From positions 114,784 to 178,783 of the forward strand of contig NZ_JAUTWS010000013.1 in the NCBI RefSeq assembly GCF_030657435.1: 64,000 nucleotides of DNA, read 5' to 3'. The notes under the pieces were generated by a model that worked only from the letters and a program-made list of their open reading frames with translations, was not told the DNA's origin and did not search any database. The position numbers and the translations under genes are program-made. How positions within the stretch are numbered: position 1 is the stretch's first letter; each line of letters begins with the position of its first letter. Shown here one piece after another: positions 18,435 through 27,382 of the stretch. The stretch comes from Paracraurococcus lichenis (GTDB lineage Bacteria > Pseudomonadota > Alphaproteobacteria > Acetobacterales > Acetobacteraceae).

Positions 18435-19493
18435 ATGGACGGGAAGGGGATAGGGCGCCGCACGGCGCTCGCGGGACTGGCGGTGCTGGGCGGCGCCGCG
18501 GCAGCGGGGCGGGCGCTGGCCCAGGGGGCAGGGCAGGGAACGGGGCAGGGGACGGGCCAGGGGACAAGCCAGGCTGCGCCGCAAGCCACGGGACCCTGGC
18601 CGAACCGGCCCGTCACCATCGTCGTGCCCTGGCCGCCGGGTGGCTCCACCGACACGGTGGTGCGCGTCATCGCCCCCCGCCTCGCGCAGGAACTCGGCCA
18701 GCCCGTGCTGGTGGACAACCGCGGCGGCGCCTCCGGCACCGTCGGGCATCTCGCGGTCGCCCGGGCGCGGCCGGACGGCTACACCCTGCTGGTCGGCACC
18801 AACAGCACCTACGCCATGGCGCCGCACCTGATGGACATCCCCTATGAGCACGAGAAGGCCTTCGCGCCGCTCGGCCTCGTCGCCTTCAACGTGCTCTATC
18901 TCTGCGTGCACCCCTCGGTGCCCGCGCGGACGCTGCCGGAGCTGATCGCGCTGGCCAGGGCGCAGCCGGGCAAGCTGACCTATGCCTCGGCCGGGTCCGG
19001 CTCCTCCTTCCATCTCGCGATGGAGATGCTGCTGTTCCAGACCAAGGCGGACATCCTGCACGTCCCCTACAAGGGCGGCGCGCCGGCGACCCAGGCGCTG
19101 GTGGCCGGCGAGGTGCAGATCTCCTGCCTCGATGCCGTCTCCGGCCTGCCCTTCGTCCGCTCGGGCGATGTGCGGGTCCTCGCCGTCACCGGCGACCAGC
19201 GCACGCCGCTGCTGCCGCAGGTCCCGACGGTCGCGGAGGCGCTGGGCCTGCCCGGCTTCCGCACCACCACCGACTTCGCGATGTTCGCGCCGGCCGGCAC
19301 GCCCGACGACATCCTGAAGCGGCTGCACCGGGCCAACCTCGCTACGGTGCGGGCGCCTGACGTGAAGGGCCGCATCGCCGAACTCGGCATGGAGACGGTG
19401 GAAGACACGCCGGAGGGCTTCGCCGCCTACTACAGGCGGGAGCTCGAGATGTGGGGCGCTATCGTGCGGGAGAAGGGCATCCGCGCGGGGTAG
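18435..19493 (+). CDS. Bug/TctC-family periplasmic substrate-binding protein
   Basis: The start ATG 18435 has a GGAGG-like site just upstream; the product is 352 residues. The N-terminus MDGKGIGRRTALAGLAVLGG is a twin-arginine signal. A low-complexity linker of repeated Gly-Gln-Gly-Thr units follows (about residues 34-46) before the mature fold begins at WPNRPVTIVVPWPPGGSTDT, the hallmark of Bug receptors. These serve tripartite tricarboxylate transporters and bind carboxylates or related small acids. No TctA/TctB permease genes are next to it, which is common for this expanded family. Confidence 0.9.
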   Translation: MDGKGIGRRTALAGLAVLGGAAAAGRALAQGAGQGTGQGTGQGTSQAAPQATGPWPNRPVTIVVPWPPGGSTDTVVRVIAPRLAQELGQPVLVDNRGGASGTVGHLAVARARPDGYTLLVGTNSTYAMAPHLMDIPYEHEKAFAPLGLVAFNVLYLCVHPSVPARTLPELIALARAQPGKLTYASAGSGSSFHLAMEMLLFQTKADILHVPYKGGAPATQALVAGEVQISCLDAVSGLPFVRSGDVRVLAVTGDQRTPLLPQVPTVAEALGLPGFRTTTDFAMFAPAGTPDDILKRLHRANLATVRAPDVKGRIAELGMETVEDTPEGFAAYYRRELEMWGAIVREKGIRAG

Positions 19494-19615
19494 GGCCGGC
19501 GACGACCGGGCGGGGCCTGCGGCACGATCGAGCGGAGGGACGGGACGTTCGGGCCGGACTCGCCGCGTGCCGAAGGGTGTGGCGGCCGGCGGGCCGGGCA
19601 TGCGAGACAGCGCGC

Positions 19616-20179
19616 ATGCCCGCGCCCATGACGCTGCACGGCCCGCGCCTCGTCCTCCGCCCCTGGCGGCCGGCGGATGCCGGGCCGCTCGCCGCCATCA
19701 ACACCGACCCGGAGGCGATGCGCCATTTCGCCTCGCCCATGTCGCCCGCGGAGAGCGATGCCTGGATGGCGCGGCTGCAGGCGCATATCGAGGCGCATGG
19801 CTGGGGCTTCTGGTGCGTCGAGCGGCGCGCGGCGCCGGGCTGCATCGGCGCGGTCGGGCTGCTGCATGTCGCCTTCGAGGCGCCCTTCACCCCGGCCGTC
19901 GAGATCGGCTGGCGCATCGCGCCTGCGCAGCAGCGCCAGGGCTTCGCCGAGGAGGCGGCGCGGCTGGCGCTCGCGGCCGGCTTCGGCCCGATCGGCCTCG
20001 CCGAGGTCGTCGCCTTCACCCGCGTCGCGAACGAGCCCTCCTGGCGGCTGATGCGGAAGCTCGGCATGGCCCGCGGCGAGGATTTCGAGCATCCGCGCCT
20101 GCCGGAGGGGCATCCGGCCCGGCCGCATATCCTCCATCGCCTGATGCGCGCGGACTGGGTGGCGCAACGCCTGGGCTGA
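19616..20179 (+). CDS. GNAT-family N-acetyltransferase
   Basis: From ATG 19616 the product is 187 residues; ATG 19628 (MTLHGPRLVLRPWR) is an equally good start. The RimJ/RimL-like pattern is clear: TLHGPRLVLRPWRPAD at the N-terminus, IGWRIAPAQQRQGFAEEA for acetyl-CoA binding, and TRVANEPSWRLMRKLGM near the C-terminus. It probably acetylates a protein N-terminus or a small amine. The target cannot be inferred. Confidence 0.88.
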   Translation: MPAPMTLHGPRLVLRPWRPADAGPLAAINTDPEAMRHFASPMSPAESDAWMARLQAHIEAHGWGFWCVERRAAPGCIGAVGLLHVAFEAPFTPAVEIGWRIAPAQQRQGFAEEAARLALAAGFGPIGLAEVVAFTRVANEPSWRLMRKLGMARGEDFEHPRLPEGHPARPHILHRLMRADWVAQRLG

Positions 20180-20209
20180 GATAGGCTGCGGCGCAGGAGG
20201 ATACCGTCC

Positions 20210-22153
20210 ATGCGCCATGCCATCCCCGGCCTGCTGGCCGCCGGGCTGCTCGCCGTCGCGCCCGCGCACGCCGAGGTCACCCGGTTCGAGCTGCAGGGCG
20301 CCCCGGCGCCCGCCTTCGGCGGCCAGGAATTCGGCCCGGGCGGCCGCTACGAGCGAATCGCGGCCAGGGCGACCATCGCCCTCGACCCCACCGACCCGCG
20401 CAACGCCATCATCGCCGATATCGCCCTCGCGCCACGGAATGCCGAAGGGCGCGTGGAGGCGGTGGCCGAGGTGGTCATCCTCCGCCCGGCCGAAGCGCAA
20501 CGCGGCAACGGCACCCTGCTGCTGGAGGTGCCGAACCGCGGCCGCGAGATCATCGGCCAGCTCATGAACGACCTGCCCGGCGCGAATGGGCTGGCCAAGG
20601 GCACCGATCCCGGCAACGGCCACCTCATGCGCCAGGGCTATACGCTGGTCTGGGTCGGCTGGCAGGCGGATATCGCGCCGGGGCAGGGGATGCGGCTGGC
20701 GGCGCCCGTCGTGCCGGGCGTCACCGGCCCGTCGCGGGAGGAGTTCCTCTTCGACCACACGCGCAGCCCGGTCACCATGCCGCTGACCTACCCCGCCGCG
20801 ACGACCGAGGGCGCGACCCTGACCGTCCGCGCCCGCGCCGAGGATGCGCGACAGACGCCTGCGGGCCTCTCCTTCCGCTTCCTCGACCCGATGCGGGTCG
20901 AGATCACCCGGCCCGCCGGCTTCGATGCCGGCGCGCTGTATGAGCTGATCTACACGGCGAAGGACCCCGTTGTGCAGGGCATGGCCTTCGCCGCGGTGCG
21001 CGACGTCGCTACCTTCCTGCGGCGGGAGAAGGGGCCGCAGAACCCCCTCGCCGCCGGGCAGCGCGGCACGGTGGACCAGGCGATCCTGACCGGCATCTCG
21101 CAATCCGGCCGCTTCGTGCGGGACTACCTCCATCTCGGCTTCAACGAGGACGAGGCGGGCCGCCGGGTCTTCGAGGCCATGCTGCCGCATATCCCCGGCA
21201 CGCGGCGGACCTTCACCAATGCCCGCTTCGCCCAGCCCGGCCGCAACCCGACGCCGCATGCCGACCGGCTCTACCCGGCGGACCAGTTCCCCTTCACCTA
21301 TGCGGCGACGGAGGACCACCTGACCGGGCGGCGCGACGGCCTCATGCTCCGCTGCCGCGCGACCAATACCTGCCCGCGCATCATGCAGACGGACAGCGAG
21401 TACGAGTTCTGGGGCGCCCGCGCCTCCCTGCTGGTCACCGACACGCGGGGCAATCACATCGACCTGCCGCCCGATGTCCGGGCTTACATGATGACCGGGC
21501 ACCCGCATTTCGCCGCGGCGCAGGCCGTCGCCGAGAGGATCGACCGCTGCACCCTGCCGGTAAACCCGCTGCAGGCCGGCGCGCCGATGCGGGCGCTGCT
21601 CGCGGCGCTGGAGGCCTGGCTTCGCGAGGGTGTGGAGCCGCCGGCCAGCCGCTACCCGACCCGCGCCGCGGGCACGCTGGTGCCGGCCGCCGGCCTCTAC
21701 GCCAACCTGCCCTTCCTCGGGTACCGGGCCGAGGTCGGGCCGGCGCAATTGGTGGACAGCACGGCGATGCCGCCCGTGGTGAAGGGCGAGTACACGGTGC
21801 TGGTGCCGCGGGTGGATGCGGACGGCAACGCCATCGGCGGCGTCCGCGGCCCGGTCATCGAGGTGCCGAAGGCCACCTATACCGGCTGGAACCCGCGGGC
21901 CGAGGGCTTCGCCCCCGGCGCGCTCTGCTACAACACCGGCGCGGTGGTGCCCTTCGCCGCGACGCGCGCCGGGCGCCAGACCGACGACCCGCGCCCGGCG
22001 CTCGAGGCGCGCTACCCGACGCCGACAGCCTATGCCGAGGCGGTGAAGGCCGCCGCCGCCCGGCTGGTCGCGGAACGGCTGCTGCTGCCGGAGGACGCTG
22101 CGGCGATCGCCCGGGCTGCCGAGGCCGATACCCTCGCCCGCCTGCGGCGCTGA
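20210..22153 (+). CDS. Secreted alpha/beta-hydrolase domain protein (647 aa)
   Basis: The product is 647 residues with a signal peptide MRHAIPGLLAAGLLAVAPAHA. The protein matches the large uncharacterised alpha/beta-hydrolase-domain family (Abhydrolase_10 type). A nucleophile-elbow-like GISQSGR lies at about residues 300-306, then HLGFNEDEAG and PHIPGTRR. A canonical catalytic His is not obvious. AGGAGG stands 8 bases before the ATG. It precedes an acyl-CoA-dehydrogenase-like gene that has its own promoter-like sequence. It is presumably a periplasmic esterase or carboxylic-ester hydrolase of unknown substrate. Confidence 0.8.
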   Translation: MRHAIPGLLAAGLLAVAPAHAEVTRFELQGAPAPAFGGQEFGPGGRYERIAARATIALDPTDPRNAIIADIALAPRNAEGRVEAVAEVVILRPAEAQRGNGTLLLEVPNRGREIIGQLMNDLPGANGLAKGTDPGNGHLMRQGYTLVWVGWQADIAPGQGMRLAAPVVPGVTGPSREEFLFDHTRSPVTMPLTYPAATTEGATLTVRARAEDARQTPAGLSFRFLDPMRVEITRPAGFDAGALYELIYTAKDPVVQGMAFAAVRDVATFLRREKGPQNPLAAGQRGTVDQAILTGISQSGRFVRDYLHLGFNEDEAGRRVFEAMLPHIPGTRRTFTNARFAQPGRNPTPHADRLYPADQFPFTYAATEDHLTGRRDGLMLRCRATNTCPRIMQTDSEYEFWGARASLLVTDTRGNHIDLPPDVRAYMMTGHPHFAAAQAVAERIDRCTLPVNPLQAGAPMRALLAALEAWLREGVEPPASRYPTRAAGTLVPAAGLYANLPFLGYRAEVGPAQLVDSTAMPPVVKGEYTVLVPRVDADGNAIGGVRGPVIEVPKATYTGWNPRAEGFAPGALCYNTGAVVPFAATRAGRQTDDPRPALEARYPTPTAYAEAVKAAAARLVAERLLLPEDAAAIARAAEADTLARLRR

Positions 22154-22206
22154 CCGGGCGCCGTCGCTCCGCCCCGCCGCACTTCCGTTTTGGTCGGGCG
22201 ACCGAC

Positions 22207-22234
22207 TTGACTGGGCCGGGGCGCCTGCTAGCCT
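22207..22234 (+). promoter_or_regulatory. Putative housekeeping promoter of the acyl-CoA-dehydrogenase-like gene
   Basis: TTGACT at 22207-22212 and TAGCCT at 22229-22234 are separated by 16 bases, and the ATG lies 31 bases downstream of the -10-like box. The same TAGCCT hexamer stands at a promoter-like position before livH at 39810. Read from sequence only. Confidence 0.45.
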
Positions 22235-22264
22235 CCCGGCAAATACCCCAGGGAGGTCCAAGCC

Positions 22265-23482
22265 ATGGCCGCAGCCGAACTCGGCGCCGTGCAGATCGAG
22301 CGCCCGGTGGCGCTCTCGGGCGCCGACCCGGTCGCCCGCGCCCGCGCCCTGGTCCCGCTGCTCGAGGCCAGCAGCCCCGCGATCGAGGCGGCCAAGGAAC
22401 TGACCCCCGAGATCCGCGACGCCCTCTTCGACAACGGCCTGCTCCGCCTGCTGCTGCCGCGCGAGATCGGCGGCCTCGACATCGCCCTGCCCGACTTCGC
22501 CGAGGTCTGCGAGGCGATCGCCATCGGCGATGCCAGCGCCGCCTGGGGCGTCTGCCAGGGCAATGTCTCCGCCATGAGCTCCGCCGCCTATCTGGCGCCC
22601 GAGGTGGTGCAGGCGCTGTTCGGCGACCGCCGGGCCGCGCTCGCCTGGGGCGCCCGGCACAACCGCGCAAGGGCGGTGGTCGTCCCCGGCGGCTACCGTG
22701 TCACCGGCACCTGGGACTTCGCGAGTGGCAACCGCCACTGCACGCTGCTCGGCGCCCATATGCCCGTGGTCCATCCGGACGGCTCGCCGCGCCTCTCGCC
22801 CGAGGGCAAGCCGGAGGACGTGACGGTGCTCTTCCCGCGCGACCAGGCCAAGGTCACGCCGGAATGGAATTCCCTCGGCCTGCGCGGCACCGGCAGCGAC
22901 ATCTACGAGGTCGAGGACCTCTTTATCCCGGATGCGCATGCCTGCATCCGCGACCGCTTCGAGCTGCGCCGCGACCGCCGGCCCATCACCGCCATCACGT
23001 CCCATCTCTGCTACGCCACCGGCTTCTCGGCGACCGCCCTCGGCGTCGCCCGCGGGCTGCTGGACCGCTATGTCGCGCTCGCCCGCGGCAAGACCGCGCG
23101 CGCCGGGGCGCAGCCCATGGCGGAGAACCACGGCGTGCAGTCGGAGATCGCGCAGCTCGAGGCCAGCCTGCGCGGCGGCCGGATGTACCTACTGGGCACG
23201 GCGCGGGAGGTCTGGGCGGAGGCCGCGGCGAAGGGCACGCTCTCCATGGACAGCCGCATCGCGCTGCGCCTGGCGACGACGACGGTCATGCGCAGCGCGA
23301 CCGACGTCTCCATCGCCTGCTACCGCGCCGGCGGCACCACGGCGGTGCTGGAGTCGAACGAGTTCGAGCGGCGCTTCCGCGACGCCATGAGCGTCTCCCA
23401 GCACCTGCAGGCGACGCCCTGGCACCTGGAGACGGTAGGGCGCTGGCTGCTCGGCAGCGACCAGAAGCCCGCCTTCGTCTGA
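22265..23482 (+). CDS. Acyl-CoA-dehydrogenase-family flavin monooxygenase/dehydrogenase
   Basis: A 405-residue protein of the acyl-CoA dehydrogenase fold, type-2 C-terminal domain, as in DszC and two-component flavin hydroxylases. Signs are ELTPEIRDALFDNGLLRLLLPREIGG at the N-terminus, GGYRVTGTWDFASGN in the middle beta domain, and the C-terminal helices with MRSATDVSIACYRAGGTTAV. The base Glu of true acyl-CoA dehydrogenases is not evident, which favours a reduced-flavin-dependent oxygenase. An unlinked small flavin reductase is encoded at 31143. A CCAGGGAGG ribosome site precedes the ATG. Confidence 0.82.
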   Translation: MAAAELGAVQIERPVALSGADPVARARALVPLLEASSPAIEAAKELTPEIRDALFDNGLLRLLLPREIGGLDIALPDFAEVCEAIAIGDASAAWGVCQGNVSAMSSAAYLAPEVVQALFGDRRAALAWGARHNRARAVVVPGGYRVTGTWDFASGNRHCTLLGAHMPVVHPDGSPRLSPEGKPEDVTVLFPRDQAKVTPEWNSLGLRGTGSDIYEVEDLFIPDAHACIRDRFELRRDRRPITAITSHLCYATGFSATALGVARGLLDRYVALARGKTARAGAQPMAENHGVQSEIAQLEASLRGGRMYLLGTAREVWAEAAAKGTLSMDSRIALRLATTTVMRSATDVSIACYRAGGTTAVLESNEFERRFRDAMSVSQHLQATPWHLETVGRWLLGSDQKPAFV

Positions 23483-23858
23483 GGGCCAGGTGAAATCTGC
23501 GCAAGATTGACAGGGCGACAACGAAACCGCCCGGGCGGCCTGCCGCGGCATCCGGGCCAGCGGCCGGCACCGGGCCCGGGCCTGCCCCGAGCATCGCCGG
23601 GGTGCCGGAAATCCTTTGCCGGCAGGGGGTTGCAGGGCCGGGTCGGGCCCGGCGGGCCCGATCATGGAGTGTCGCGGATTTTCGCCAGGGATGCCGGCCA
23701 GGACCTCTGCGCGGAGCATGCGCATCCACTCCGCCGTTCCTGCATGCTTCGGCGCCGCGCTCGCTTTCCAGTCTGTAACGCAGCGTAAGCAGCGATATTG
23801 CGCCCCGCACCTCGGGACGGCTACCCGGTTGCGAGTTATTCGCAATCGCGGTGGCCCC
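23483..23858. other. 376-base intergenic region upstream of the Fur-box cassette
   Basis: No convincing gene is present on either strand. It holds several G+C palindromes (for example GGGCCCGG repeats around 23572 and 23646) and, from about 23770, a markedly A+T-richer stretch. This ends in the perfect TTGCGA/TCGCAA palindrome annotated separately. The promoter of the downstream cassette should be in the last 100 bases. Confidence 0.5.
23829..23845. promoter_or_regulatory. Putative Fur-type operator
   Basis: TTGCGA and TCGCAA flank a 5-base centre (GTTAT). Read as a 7-1-7 box it is TGCGAGT-T-ATTCGCA with a single mismatch between half-sites, matching the Fur architecture seen in several proteobacteria. 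It lies 13 bases upstream of the ATG at 23859, a position where bound repressor would block transcription. Assignment to Fur rather than another palindrome-binding regulator is inference. Confidence 0.5.
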
Positions 23859-24671
23859 ATGAACCGACGCCTGCTCCTCGCCCTCCCGGCCGGACTCGCC
23901 GCCAGCGCCGCCCTGCGCGCCATGGCCGCGCCCGCCCGCCCGGCGCCCGATCTCGACATCCCGATCTGCCGCGGCGGCCTGCGCCGCGTTGCCGAGGTGC
24001 CGCAGCGCGACGCCTCCACGCCCGAGGCCGCGGATGCCGACTACCTCGAGAAGGTGGGCCTGCTGGAAGGCCACCTGATCGTCGGCCGCCGCCTGCTCGA
24101 GGCCGGGCAGGCACGCCTCGCCGTGCCGCATTTCGGCCACCCCATCCGCGAGCTCTACACCTGGCTGGAGCCGCGGCTCGCGGCCCGCCGCGCCCCGCAA
24201 TTCGAGCGCGAGCTGGAGGTGATGGAGGGCTGGGCCGAGGGCGGCAATACCGGCACCAATGGCCGCTTCGGCGACGCCTGGACCTCGCTCGCGCCCAAGC
24301 TCGCCGCCGCCAAGCGCGCCGTCGCGCCGGAACGCCTGGCCAGCCCGCGCTTCATGCTCAGCCATGTCGCGATGATGGTCTACGACGTCGCCTCCGACTA
24401 CGGCGAGAGCATCGAGCGCGGCCGCATCGTCAACGTCGTGGAGTACCACGACAGCATGGGCTTCCTGGCCTATGCCGCGCAGACCGCGGCCGAGCAGCGC
24501 GCTGCCGGCCGCGCCGCGACCGAATGGGCGGAGGCCGCCGATATCCTCGAGGAGTTGCGCAAGCTCGCCTACCCCGAGCTGCTGCCGCCGGGCCGCCTGC
24601 CGACCAGCGTCAGCTCCGTCCGCAGCCGCTCCGACCGGATCCAGGACATCGCGGCGCGGGTGGTGGCATGA
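23859..24671 (+). CDS. Exported alpha-helical protein of unknown function
   Basis: The start ATG 23859 directly follows the Fur-like palindrome; the product is 270 residues. MNRRLLLALPAGLAASAALR is a signal peptide with an Arg-Arg pair. The mature chain is predicted almost wholly helical, with a conserved-looking core around YLEKVGLLEGHLIVGRRLL and HFGHPIRELYTWLEP, and charged His/Glu positions that could bind metal. It reminds me loosely of imelysin/EfeO-like helical iron proteins, but the GxHxxE motif is not present in exact form. I do not recognise the family. The context (Fur-like box, outer-membrane barrel, di-heme cytochrome) suggests periplasmic iron or metal handling. Confidence 0.7.
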   Translation: MNRRLLLALPAGLAASAALRAMAAPARPAPDLDIPICRGGLRRVAEVPQRDASTPEAADADYLEKVGLLEGHLIVGRRLLEAGQARLAVPHFGHPIRELYTWLEPRLAARRAPQFERELEVMEGWAEGGNTGTNGRFGDAWTSLAPKLAAAKRAVAPERLASPRFMLSHVAMMVYDVASDYGESIERGRIVNVVEYHDSMGFLAYAAQTAAEQRAAGRAATEWAEAADILEELRKLAYPELLPPGRLPTSVSSVRSRSDRIQDIAARVVA

Positions 24672-24686
24672 GCCTCCGGCGTGGAA

Positions 24687-24887
24687 GCGAGAGGGGCGCT
24701 GCCCCCCTCGCGCTCCCCCCGCCAGGGGTCGAGCGACCCCTGGACCGGCGTGGGTTTATCGCTGGAAGAGGGACCCCCAGCGGGGGTCCCTCTTCCAGCG
24801 ATGACTCTCGGGATCCAAGGGCCTTAAGCCCTTGGCGGGTGGGGTTCGGGGGTCGCGGCACTGCCGCGACCAGGGCCCTCCCTGCGC
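24687..24887. repeat. Mosaic multi-hairpin repeat, copy A
   Basis: Five consecutive hairpins sit in 185 bases. They are: 24687-24711 (11-bp stem, one mismatch, loop GCT); 24722-24743 (perfect 10 bp, CCAGGGGTCG, loop AG); 24759-24801 (perfect 20 bp, loop AGC); 24815-24835 (perfect 8 bp, CCAAGGGC); and 24851-24871 (perfect 9 bp, GGTCGCGGC). It ends in CCCTCCCTGCGC. Hairpins 1 and 2, the TGGGTTTATC box and the tail recur at 27383-27504 with different but still paired stem bases. It lies between the first and second genes of the cassette. Confidence 0.75.
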
Positions 24888-26116
24888 TTCTAGCCGCGCT
24901 CCTGCTGCTCGCCGCCCCCGCGCAGGCGCAGATGCGCAACGTCGGCCCGGGCGTCGCGGACCGCACCGGCACGCAGACGCGCGGCGGCAGCGACGACATC
25001 GTCTTCGGCGGCGAGGTGCAGACAACGCTGGAGCTCGACGTCAACGGCAAGCGGCGCGAGACGCGGGCGAACGGCAATCTCTTCACCGAGTCGCTGGCTG
25101 CCGCCTATCTGCTGCTGCCCTACGGCTTCGCGGTGAACGGCGTGCTGCGGCTGGAGCAGACGGACAAGGTGCCGGATGGCCGCGGCAGCGTCTTCCGCGA
25201 GCAGACGCTCTGGGCGGATGAGCTGTATCTCACCTGGAGCCGCGGCGTCCTCGACCTCTTCGGCGGCAAGATCCATCCGCGCTTCGGCAGCGCCTGGGAC
25301 CGCGGCCCCGGCCTCTTCGGCACCGATTTCGGCCGCGAGTACGAGCTCACCGAGAAGATCGGCGTCGGCGCGCGGCTCTGGGCCTCCGACCTGCTCGGCC
25401 TCACGCGGACCATCGGCTCGCACAACCTGCAGGTCGAGGTCTTCGAGGCCGACCGCACCGCGCTCTCCTGGGGCGCGCTCAGCGGGCGCTGGGCGCAGCA
25501 GCGCACCAGCGTCGACCCCGAGACGGGCGAGACGGTGAGCCGCACCGTCTACCGCTGGCAGAACCGCCGCGGCACCGGCGGCCCGGACAACACGGATTTC
25601 GCCGGCGGCACGGTGGTGTCCATGGCCGGCTACGGCATCCCGATGCCGCGGGGCCTCGCGGGCTACACGGCGTCCTACGCCGCGCGGAAGGCGGGGCAGG
25701 ATGCGGTGGAGGCGGGACGGGCCGGGACCGAGCAGTCCTGGACACTCGGCGGCTTCTGGACCATCCCGCTGCCGCAGCGGCTCGAGGCCGCGCCCTTCGC
25801 CGAGTTCGTCCATGCCGACCAGGCCGGCGGCTACCGCAACCGGACGACCGAATACCTGACCGCTGGCTTCGACCTGCGGCGCACGCCCTGGACCATCTCC
25901 TACGCCTATCTCTCGAACTGGAACGACGACCGGGCGGAGGGCCTGCGCGGCACGCGCGTGCAGCAGACGGCCAGCCTGACCTATGATCTCTACTTCGTGG
26001 CGCCCCTGCCGATCCTGCGCAGCGCCTCCGTCACGGTGGGCTGGCGGCGGCTGCGCGAGGCCGGCGAGGCGGCGAACGATTTCGGGGGGCTGCTGGGATG
26101 GGCATGGAAATTCTAG
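24839..26116 (+). CDS. Outer-membrane beta-barrel protein (porin-like)
   Basis: The frame is open from ATG 24668, but the signal peptide (ALPALLAALLLLAAPAQA) begins only at about residue 66 of that form. I therefore place the start at GTG 24839, giving 425 residues, with low certainty. After cleavage the protein is rich in alternating strands and ends in Phe (WAWKF), the usual outer-membrane insertion signature. Segments such as ADELYLTWSRGVLDLFGGKIHPRFG and ELTEKIGVGARLWA look like barrel strands and loops; no plug domain is seen, so it is not a TonB receptor. The repeat upstream supplies the n-region of the signal peptide. It overlaps the cytochrome gene by 19 bases. Confidence 0.75.
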   Translation: MGFGGRGTAATRALPALLAALLLLAAPAQAQMRNVGPGVADRTGTQTRGGSDDIVFGGEVQTTLELDVNGKRRETRANGNLFTESLAAAYLLLPYGFAVNGVLRLEQTDKVPDGRGSVFREQTLWADELYLTWSRGVLDLFGGKIHPRFGSAWDRGPGLFGTDFGREYELTEKIGVGARLWASDLLGLTRTIGSHNLQVEVFEADRTALSWGALSGRWAQQRTSVDPETGETVSRTVYRWQNRRGTGGPDNTDFAGGTVVSMAGYGIPMPRGLAGYTASYAARKAGQDAVEAGRAGTEQSWTLGGFWTIPLPQRLEAAPFAEFVHADQAGGYRNRTTEYLTAGFDLRRTPWTISYAYLSNWNDDRAEGLRGTRVQQTASLTYDLYFVAPLPILRSASVTVGWRRLREAGEAANDFGGLLGWAWKF

Positions 26117-27378
26117 CGCGGTCCGGCCGGGGCAAGGGCGCGGGGCGGAGGAGCGGCGCCCTGCTGAAGCACGCGGCGGTGCTGGCGGCATCGGTGCTGC
26201 TCGGCGCCGCGGCGCTGCCCGAGGGATCGCAGATCGACCCGCCGCTCGACAAGTTCCCGGCGCAGATCCTGCGCAGCGAGGTCGCGGGGGGGCGGCAGAG
26301 CTTCCTCGTCGCCCTCGGCAACACCGCCTTCTCCTCGCCCCTGCTCTATGGCGAGACGGCGCGGCAGGCCGGGCTCTCCTGCAATTCCTGCCACGTGAAC
26401 GGCCACGCCAATCCGGACTTCCACATCCCCGGCCATTCCGCGCGGAAGGGCGGGCTCGACCCCACGGGCAGCCTGTTCAACCCGCTCGCCGAGGACGGCG
26501 CCGAGAACCATGTGGACATCCCGAGCCTGCGCGGCATCCGCTTCCTCGGCCCCTATGGCCGGGACGGGCGCATCGGCTCGCTCCGGGAATTCGCCCGCCA
26601 CGTGATCGTGACGGAGTTCGGCGGGCCGGAGCCGGCGCCGATCATCCTCGACGCGCTGGTCGCCTACATGAACGAGTTCGAGTTCATCCCGAATGCCCGC
26701 ATGACCGGCGAGGGGCGGCTGGCCGAGGGCGCGACGGCGCAGGAGAGGCGCGGCGAGGCCGCCTTCGCCGAGGCCTGCGCCGGCTGCCACGTGCCCGGCA
26801 CCGCCTTCACCGACGGCCGCGCGCATGACGTGGGCAGCGAGGGGCGCTTCCGCACGCCGACGCTGATGAACGTGGTGGACAGCGCGCCCTATGGCCATGA
26901 CGGGCGCTGGCCGGACCTGGACGCGGCGGTCGCCGGCCACAACCCGGGCCTGCCCGAGGCGCAGCGGGCCGATATCCTCGCCTTCTTGCAGGCCGCGGGC
27001 GCGGCGGAGGACGCGGTGCAGCCCGCGACCTTCCGGCTGGAGATGGGCGAGCTTGCCGCCTATGTCGCGCTGCTCGACCGGACCATCACGCGTGGCGACG
27101 CGGTGCTGACGCGCTTCGTGGTGGACACGGTCAATGCCGAGATGCGGCGCGTGGAGCGCGGCTTCCCGCAGGGCGACGCGACGCGCCTCGCGGGCCGGCC
27201 GGACCGGCACAAGCAATTGCCGCTGGACTATGCGGCGCTGCGCGGTGGGCTGGACCGCGTCGCGGCGCTGACGGAGGCGGGCGACCGCGCCGGGGCGGCC
27301 GCTGCCCTCGATGCTTATCATGACATGGCGGAGAAGATGGTCGCCAACTATCCGCGGCCCGGGAAGGAGCGGCGGTAG
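26098..27378 (+). CDS. Di-heme cytochrome c (MauG / CcpA peroxidase family)
   Basis: A 426-residue protein starting inside the 3' end of the barrel gene; ATG 26104 is an alternative start. A hydrophobic signal or anchor lies at residues 22-40. Two haem-c motifs are present: CNSCH at 95-99 and CAGCH at 227-231, with the MauG-like segments DIPSLRGIRFLGPYGRDGR and TPTLMNVVDSAPYGHDGRW following each. Members act as H2O2-dependent peroxidases or oxidise protein and metal partners in the periplasm. Its placement with an exported helical protein and a barrel under a Fur-like site suggests a redox step in metal acquisition. A plain cytochrome c peroxidase is the alternative. Confidence 0.85.
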   Translation: MGMEILARSGRGKGAGRRSGALLKHAAVLAASVLLGAAALPEGSQIDPPLDKFPAQILRSEVAGGRQSFLVALGNTAFSSPLLYGETARQAGLSCNSCHVNGHANPDFHIPGHSARKGGLDPTGSLFNPLAEDGAENHVDIPSLRGIRFLGPYGRDGRIGSLREFARHVIVTEFGGPEPAPIILDALVAYMNEFEFIPNARMTGEGRLAEGATAQERRGEAAFAEACAGCHVPGTAFTDGRAHDVGSEGRFRTPTLMNVVDSAPYGHDGRWPDLDAAVAGHNPGLPEAQRADILAFLQAAGAAEDAVQPATFRLEMGELAAYVALLDRTITRGDAVLTRFVVDTVNAEMRRVERGFPQGDATRLAGRPDRHKQLPLDYAALRGGLDRVAALTEAGDRAGAAAALDAYHDMAEKMVANYPRPGKERR

Positions 27379-27382
27379 AAGG

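Noticed and set aside
19430..23131. A 1,233-codon open frame on the minus strand
   Set aside because: It lies antisense to four well-supported plus-strand genes, has an Arg/Gly/Ala-biased composition without domains, and is a normal by-product of third-position G+C in such a genome.
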